Part shown: piece by piece, positions 59,321 through 64,000 of the stretch
How positions within the stretch are numbered: position 1 is the first letter of the stretch
Layout: each line of letters starts with the position of its first letter
From: Paenibacillus sp. Root52
Lineage (GTDB): Bacteria; Bacillota; Bacilli; Paenibacillales; Paenibacillaceae
DNA: 64,000 bases
Reading direction: 5' to 3'
Assembly: GCF_001426865.1 (NCBI RefSeq)
Contig: NZ_LMFO01000009.1
Span: 1-64,000 of the forward strand
Notes under the pieces: model-generated
The model's input: only the letters and a program-made list of their open reading frames with translations
What the model was told of the DNA's origin: nothing
Database searches by the model: none
Translations under genes and position numbers: made by a program

Positions 59321-59626
59321 CTATAATAATGAAATGGCGAGTAAATTGAACAGCACTAGGGGTAATACGACATCATTTTGGAAACCAGGAACAAAGCCTC
59401 GATTAGTCATAGGGCTTGGTAGTTTTAAGTATAAAATTCCCCTTTCGCAGTGGATGAGTAACCCTTCAAAAACATCGCCATCTACTGTCTCCACTCGGAC
59501 AAGTGTATTAACATGGTTTTTACATGTATTTGTTACATGGTCTTGAATGGATTTTAAGTTATTCATAGTGGTTGGATCCATTCGAAACAATGTTTGTTCT
59601 TGTTGCCCCTGCAGTTGCAAGTTCAT
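59321..59626 (-). CDS. Small LSm/SH3-like protein
   Basis: The 101-residue protein has a helical N-terminal part (LKSIQDHVTNTCKNHVN) followed by a short beta barrel-like stretch (TLVRVETVDGDVFEGLLIHC, RGILYLKLP) that resembles an LSm/SH3 fold. Function unknown. ATG 59626 is preferred because GGAGG lies 8 bases before it. Longer in-frame starts at 59632 and 59665 are poorly spaced or lack a site. It is co-directional with the 96-residue gene downstream. Confidence 0.68.
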   Translation of the reverse strand: MNLQLQGQQEQTLFRMDPTTMNNLKSIQDHVTNTCKNHVNTLVRVETVDGDVFEGLLIHCERGILYLKLPSPMTNRGFVPGFQNDVVLPLVLFNLLAISLL

Positions 59627-59762
59627 GGTCATGACCTCCAATTTAGATTCGTTCATTTGCTCCATGCTATGCAGAAGCCTATAGGGGAGTTACAGTTTGC
59701 ATGTGATTGTTAACAGGTCTCCATTCTTTTAAACGGAACGACCCGAAGGGGATCGAGTAAAT

Positions 59763-59790
59763 AAAAAAGCCCCTGGATACCAGGAGTTTT
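59763..59790 (-). terminator. Terminator of the minus-strand gene for a small exported protein
   Basis: On the minus strand CTCCTGG pairs with CCAGGGG around TAT and is followed by CTTTTTT. Confidence 0.75.
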
Positions 59791-59812
59791 CCTCAACAGC
59801 ACACTTGAATCG

Positions 59813-60325
59813 TTAATTCATTACATCAGAAATGGATGAACCCGTTACCCCAGAGAAATCTCCATTTACTTGACTACCCCCGCCACTCCATTGAAGTGTA
59901 TAGTCTCCACCACGCAAGCCTTGTTCAAAACCTTGTTCGAAGCTTTTCCACATAAAATCTTCTTTTCCGGCAATCTCCTGAGAGAAATATACATTTCCCG
60001 TATTATTGTGTGTTAAGGAAACAAAAACCGAATGACTACTATGGTTGTTCATAGAAAGTTTAATATGGCCATGCCCCGCATTTACAGTGAAGGATTTTTG
60101 TACAACTGCATCACCACTTACAGTATCACCAATGGGTTTGTCCGTATCAAGAACCATTGGGTCGATCAATTGATCTTCGGTAAACGGACTACTATTGGGA
60201 CTTTCAAGTGTATTTGATCTTGCAAGTACACCTTCCTGATTTGTGTTTGTTGAAGCATAAGCAATTATCGCTGTTATCGTCATAGCTAAAGCTAATGTCA
60301 CCCATAAGCTACGTTTGTTCTTCAT
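59813..60325 (-). CDS. Small exported protein of unknown function
   Basis: The 170-residue protein has an N-terminal signal peptide or anchor (MKNKRSLWVTLALAMTITAI) and a low-complexity stretch. A beta-rich C-terminal domain follows (KSFTVNAGHGHIKLSMNNHS, VFVSLTHNNTGNVYFSQEI, YTLQWSGGGSQV). It has no recognised family. The ATG at 60325 stands behind GGGAGGAA on the minus strand. The 318-base gap to the next gene is AT-rich and shows no other feature. Confidence 0.72.
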   Translation of the reverse strand: MKNKRSLWVTLALAMTITAIIAYASTNTNQEGVLARSNTLESPNSSPFTEDQLIDPMVLDTDKPIGDTVSGDAVVQKSFTVNAGHGHIKLSMNNHSSHSVFVSLTHNNTGNVYFSQEIAGKEDFMWKSFEQGFEQGLRGGDYTLQWSGGGSQVNGDFSGVTGSSISDVMN

Positions 60326-60643
60326 CAAATTAATTCCTCCCTTATAGAATTTCTCTCTTTTGATGTATTTAATATATAAAGCTATCTTCATATTATTAAG
60401 TATATTTGTAATATTATTACACTTAATACCAGTAGTAAAGTTTGGTGTGATATAGGTAGGTCAGAATTGAGAAAATTGATGGTGGCTAATTTCTATTTCA
60501 AACCTCATATTTCCCCTATATTCCCATGCCGTTTGATATAATTGTTACCATAATACGATTGTACATATATCTTAACTCCCTTTGTAAAACATACAATTTA
60601 AGGTTTTATATTTAAGTTACCATAGAGAGGAGCAATCTATTTC

Positions 60644-61270
60644 ATGAATAATATGTTGTTGGTTGAGCAAGTATCTATTCGGGAAAAGGCTGTAGCATTT
60701 ACGTTTGATGATGGACCACATCCGGTGTACACACAGCAAATCCTTGAGATTTTCCGTCGTGTGGGAGGACAAGCGACCTTCTTCATGATTGGTAAGGAGA
60801 TGGAAGCTTACCCGGAAATTGCAGCTGAGGTTCACCGCGAAGAGCATGAGATTGCCAACCATACGTTTACACATCCCAATTTGACCGAATTGACGTTAGA
60901 GCAAGCTGGGGAAGAGCTGCAAAGAGCGGAGAACGTCATTCGGGAAGTAACAGGGAAACAGACAAATCTTTTCAGACCACCATACTTTGGGATAAATGAC
61001 GACATCTTATCTCTGGCGGTAGAACAGGGTTACCATACGGTTGCTGCGGTTAACGGCGGTGCGAAGGATTGGGACAATCCTGGTGTGGAGTATATTTTGG
61101 AACACACAAGGCCTACGGTAAAGCCGGGTAGTGTACTCATTTTTCATGATGGCTATGGGGATCGTTCTCAGACCGTGGAGGCTGTTCGAATACTGGTAGA
61201 AGAGCTTATTGCGGAAGGGTACCGTTTGGTAACAGTAAGTGAATTACTAGCCATCTTGGATGAAGCGTGA
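60644..61270 (+). CDS. Polysaccharide deacetylase (NodB homology domain)
   Basis: This 208-residue carbohydrate esterase family 4 enzyme has motif 1 TFDDGP (catalytic base and metal Asp), motif 2 HEIANHTFTHPN (HxxxH metal ligands), motif 3 FRPPYFG and motif 5 region VLIFHDGYGD. It should remove acetyl groups from peptidoglycan or chitin-like polymers. Unusually it starts directly with the domain and has no signal peptide or membrane anchor. GAGAGGAG precedes the ATG. Confidence 0.9.
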   Translation: MNNMLLVEQVSIREKAVAFTFDDGPHPVYTQQILEIFRRVGGQATFFMIGKEMEAYPEIAAEVHREEHEIANHTFTHPNLTELTLEQAGEELQRAENVIREVTGKQTNLFRPPYFGINDDILSLAVEQGYHTVAAVNGGAKDWDNPGVEYILEHTRPTVKPGSVLIFHDGYGDRSQTVEAVRILVEELIAEGYRLVTVSELLAILDEA

Positions 61271-61310
61271 GGAAATAAATTAAGATGAACCTAGCATGAA
61301 GTTGTTATTC

Positions 61311-61340
61311 GCACCGCGTGCAATATCCAGCACGCGGTGC
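61311..61340. repeat. Perfect GC-rich hairpin without T-tail
   Basis: GCACCGCGTGC and GCACGCGGTGC are perfect inverted copies around an 8-base loop. No T-run follows. It may stabilise the 3' end of the deacetylase mRNA or be a weak terminator. Confidence 0.6.
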
Positions 61341-61410
61341 CCTGCATCTTACCAATGCTGTTAAACCAGCCATTCTAGAGACATTAAGAATGGAACATAA
61401 TTTTAACAAG

Positions 61411-61592
61411 AACTACAAGAACTACAAGAACTACAAGAACTACAAGAACTACAAGAACTACAAGAACTACAAGAACTACAAGAACTACAAGAACTACAAG
61501 AGAACTACAAGAACTACAAGAACTACAAGAACTACAAGAACTACAAGAACTACAAGAACTACAAGAACTACAAGAACTACAAGAACTACAAG
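61411..61592. repeat. Minisatellite: 20 copies of a 9-bp unit split 10 + 10 by two bases
   Basis: The unit AACTACAAG repeats ten times without change (61411-61500), then AG (61501-61502), then ten more exact copies (61503-61592). It lies between the converging deacetylase and beta-propeller genes. Read as protein it would give Asn-Tyr-Lys repeats that switch to Arg-Thr-Thr at the 2-base step, but no start site supports a gene. Confidence 0.95.
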
Positions 61593-61662
61593 TCCAGCTG
61601 CCCAGTTACATAGATCATATTCATATCAAACGAAAATTTCCGCATTCTAGCAATCACCAAAC

Positions 61663-62922
61663 CTACTTACCCGTGAGCTCGTACTTCGCTAATGTTTTCT
61701 CCATGGTCAGATAAAAAGTATTGGCATTGACGAAGCGGATGTTCTCTGCCGAGAACGGTGCTTGGTCTAATTTTAATGCATTTATCGAGCTCAGCGTACG
61801 ATCCAGCACATGATATACCGCTTTGGATGGCAGTGTAACATAATCATTGTTGGTAAACCCTTGCTCAATCAACTTCACAGGAACCAGCCCCTTATCCTCG
61901 ACTGCACCGAATACAAAGTTATCCTTATTCAGAAACTGTAACTTACCAAGTTCAGGAAGATCGTCGAAGGTCCTTGTGGAGATCTGTTTGTTGTTTGTGT
62001 CATAGACGCTAAGTGTATTTTTCTCTTGAATGAGATAATGGTTGCCGATCGATTGAAACAGAGTACTATTAGGTACTGGTGTGGGCAAGGAGCGAGTCCA
62101 TTTCTTTTTCCCTGTAGGTGAAATGCCTTGCAACGTTTCCATCCCTGTCTTTTCGTCGATGAGAGGAACAAGAATCGTACCCCCACTCAGGACATCAAAG
62201 TCGTTATGGTACGGACTGAAGTACTCTTTTGGCCAAGAGTAAGAGGTGATTTTTTTATTTCTTGAGATGGAGTAAACGGTTATGACCGTAGCATTCTCCT
62301 CATAGTTGGCGGTACCAACGTAATCTCCTTGGATGTGTCGAATATTGCCATTGTACAATCTGCTAATGAGTTCTTTACCTTCTGGTGAGTACAGCTTAAG
62401 TAGGTTTTGCTCCTTCACAAAATCAATGACTGCATAACGACCATCGCTCAGCACCTCAAAGTTTCCGCCATCAGGAAAGACCTTTTCCCAGCGTGGCTTC
62501 ATATTGGCATCCATTGCAATCAGCTTGCTCCCATGTTTGTTTCCGACTTTAACGTCCTCTACATAATAGGCATTCCCATTGGCATCAATGTTGTATGGAT
62601 TATATCTGTAAGGTGAGGTATGAACCCATTTTTGTTTGCCGGTTGCGTCGTTGACAGCCATCATTTGATAGGTAGATTTGTTCCCTACTTTATGACGTAG
62701 CAACATGTAAGCCGTATTGTCCTTCGTAGACACAATAGGTAAGTACTGATCTTCGATAGGCTTAGGGGCAAAATTATTCGTGCTGGTATTGGCTGGTACG
62801 GTGGTGCTCCAAGTAGGCTTGGGGAATTCTGTGAAGTCTGCCGCCGAAATTGTACTTGCTAGTGTCATACTCAGTGCGGTGATTAGCATTATTACCTTAG
62901 TACCGAGGGAAAGTCTGTTCAT
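61663..62922 (-). CDS. Secreted beta-propeller (PQQ-like) protein
   Basis: The 419-residue protein has a signal peptide (MNRLSLGTKVIMLITALSMT, cleavage near STISAA). It has repeated strands of the PQQ/WD-like propeller type (AVNDATGKQKWVHTSPYR, GSKLIAMDANMKPRWEKVFP, LQGISPTGKKKWTRSLP) in which Trp closes each blade. Such proteins are often surface or lipid-side scaffolds. No enzyme motif is seen. The ATG is preceded on the minus strand by TAGGAGGATATGACGG. Confidence 0.85.
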   Translation of the reverse strand: MNRLSLGTKVIMLITALSMTLASTISAADFTEFPKPTWSTTVPANTSTNNFAPKPIEDQYLPIVSTKDNTAYMLLRHKVGNKSTYQMMAVNDATGKQKWVHTSPYRYNPYNIDANGNAYYVEDVKVGNKHGSKLIAMDANMKPRWEKVFPDGGNFEVLSDGRYAVIDFVKEQNLLKLYSPEGKELISRLYNGNIRHIQGDYVGTANYEENATVITVYSISRNKKITSYSWPKEYFSPYHNDFDVLSGGTILVPLIDEKTGMETLQGISPTGKKKWTRSLPTPVPNSTLFQSIGNHYLIQEKNTLSVYDTNNKQISTRTFDDLPELGKLQFLNKDNFVFGAVEDKGLVPVKLIEQGFTNNDYVTLPSKAVYHVLDRTLSSINALKLDQAPFSAENIRFVNANTFYLTMEKTLAKYELTGK

Positions 62923-63207
62923 TCCGTCATATCCTCCTATAATTCATCATCTGTACGTGTATAACTAAAAACTAATATGTAATTATCGCCATTATATCAG
63001 ATATTGTAGTATATTTCGTATAATAACGAATAGTAGAACGTGATCCAGATGTATCCACTCTACGAGAATATGAGTATTGTAATAAGCATTATCAAGCTAA
63101 CCTAATAAGAACCGAGCCACAACAGAGCTTCATGTAGAGAGTTTAATAGTTTGAATTGTACATACACATACCTGATTTACGGAGTAAACACCAATAGGAG
63201 GATAATC

Positions 63208-64000
63208 ATGAGAGTTTGGCTGAAAAGAATGGGATATAGCGTCATCGCTTTGCTGGGTCTTCTGTTTATATTTATCGCTATTAGCTTCACGAATCATCGG
63301 ATTCAATCAAAACAAGAATCAGCTTTACTTGTACCTCCTGGAACGATGGTCAATGTGAATAATCATGAGATGCACGTCTATACCGACGGTACGGGATTAC
63401 GAACGCTTGTCTTTATGTCGGGCGGGGGTACATCGGCTCCTGTACTGGATTTCAAAGCTTTATACACTAGATTATCGGATCAATACAAGGTTGCAGTTGT
63501 GGAAAAAGCAGGTTATGGCTTCAGTGAAACGGCAAAGGTCTCCCGTGATATCGATACGATGCTAGAAGAGACACGAACCGCACTGACTTTGGCAGGACAG
63601 CAGCCACCATATGTCTTGTTCCCCCATTCGATGTCAGGCATTGAAGCCTTACATTGGGCACAGATGTACCCTGATGAAGTCGAAGCGATCATTGGACTTG
63701 ATCCTGCGGTTCCAGAGGTGTATGAGGAATACCCACTTCCTTCGCCTGGAACGATGACACTTACCGGTATGGGAGCACGTATTGGAATCACCCGCTTTTT
63801 CCCCGGCATTGTAGATTCATCAGCAGCTATTCAGCAGAAGCATCTCTCGTCGCAAGAAGAGGAGCTCTACCGAGCCCTATTCTACAAAAGTACGCAGACG
63901 TCGAACATGAACGACGAAGTGAAGATGATTAGAGATAACGCGGCCAAGGTTCTGGAACACGGTGTTCCAGATGTACCGATGTATTTCTTTGGTTCGAGCG
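63208..64000 (+). CDS. Alpha/beta hydrolase, membrane-anchored, 3' end outside the window
   Basis: The open frame from ATG 63208 behind AGGAGGA continues to the window end (264 codons). An N-terminal membrane segment (GYSVIALLGLLFIFIAISFT) is followed by an alpha/beta hydrolase fold: strand and oxyanion region FMSGGGTSAPVLDF, GYGFSE, and the nucleophile elbow PHSMSG, where most relatives have GHSMGG. Then LDPAVPE follows. The active His lies beyond the window. Substrate unknown. Confidence 0.85.
   Translation, partial: MRVWLKRMGYSVIALLGLLFIFIAISFTNHRIQSKQESALLVPPGTMVNVNNHEMHVYTDGTGLRTLVFMSGGGTSAPVLDFKALYTRLSDQYKVAVVEKAGYGFSETAKVSRDIDTMLEETRTALTLAGQQPPYVLFPHSMSGIEALHWAQMYPDEVEAIIGLDPAVPEVYEEYPLPSPGTMTLTGMGARIGITRFFPGIVDSSAAIQQKHLSSQEEELYRALFYKSTQTSNMNDEVKMIRDNAAKVLEHGVPDVPMYFFGSS

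Noticed and set aside
61411-61592. CRISPR-like array
   Set aside because: Units are 9 bp, directly adjacent and without spacers, so it is a minisatellite.
61318-61650. 110-codon frame with Asn-Tyr-Lys and Arg-Thr-Thr repeats
   Set aside because: It consists of the minisatellite read in two frames. It has no ribosome site before the GTG and no conserved flanks.

Overview
The window is from a low-to-mid-GC, spore-forming Gram-positive of the Paenibacillus type. This rests on gene order shared with Bacillus (hprK-lgt-ppaX-acyltransferase; trxB; rapZ-glmR-whiA-crh; cggR-gapA-pgk-tpiA-gpmI-eno; secG-rnr-smpB-ssrA), a short HisG with HisZ, strong AGGAGG ribosome sites, and an AraC-sensor plus LplB/YtcP-type ABC sugar locus that is very common in Paenibacillus. 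The species cannot be fixed from the sequence alone.

Layout. 1-923: 3' end of a 23S rRNA followed, without a 5S gene, by tRNAs Ser, Met, Val, a broken Thr, Asp, Phe, Tyr and Lys, and a terminator. 1122-7308: a PucR-type regulator, the shared sugar-ABC ATPase MsmX/UgpC, HPr kinase, Lgt, PpaX and a hexapeptide acetyltransferase. 7882-17036: histidine operon hisZGDBH-[206-bp inverted-repeat element]-hisAF-hisIE-hisJ, ending with a PRPP synthase. 17310-26534: a carbohydrate locus (membrane AraC regulator, lipoprotein, two permeases, TIM-barrel isomerase/epimerase, and a 586-residue protein of unknown function, probably helical-toroid). 26725-30820: TPR protein, thioredoxin reductase, AI-2E-family permease. 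31023-34482 (minus): an ABC exporter with its own DesK/DesR-like two-component system. 34839-39212: glucokinase, rapZ, glmR, whiA and an HPr/Crh-type protein. 39358-43693: secreted proteins (SIMPL; two divergent proteins with copper-amine-oxidase-N-like domains). 43893-44743 (minus): clpP with a CtsR box, and tRNA-Arg. 45226-52558: glycolytic operon under a CggR operator. 52768-58913: secG, rnr, smpB, ssrA and a small toxin-antitoxin cassette. 58988-64000: small conserved and secreted proteins, a NodB deacetylase, a 9-bp minisatellite, a beta-propeller protein and a truncated alpha/beta hydrolase.

How the genes work together. Much of the window is carbon control: HprK, an HPr/Crh-like partner, glucokinase, GlmR, CggR and the glycolytic trunk, with a candidate cre site before the sugar transporter. 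The most unusual part is the ribosome-rescue region at 53.5-58.9 kb. RNase R carries a long Gly-rich tail. smpB is cut by an in-frame TAA at codon 72. The 3' end of ssrA is duplicated as 94-bp direct repeats (90/94 identical) that enclose only a 65-residue putative antitoxin gene and a zeta-toxin-like kinase gene, with no integrase. The toxin's stop codon lies in the first bases of the second repeat.
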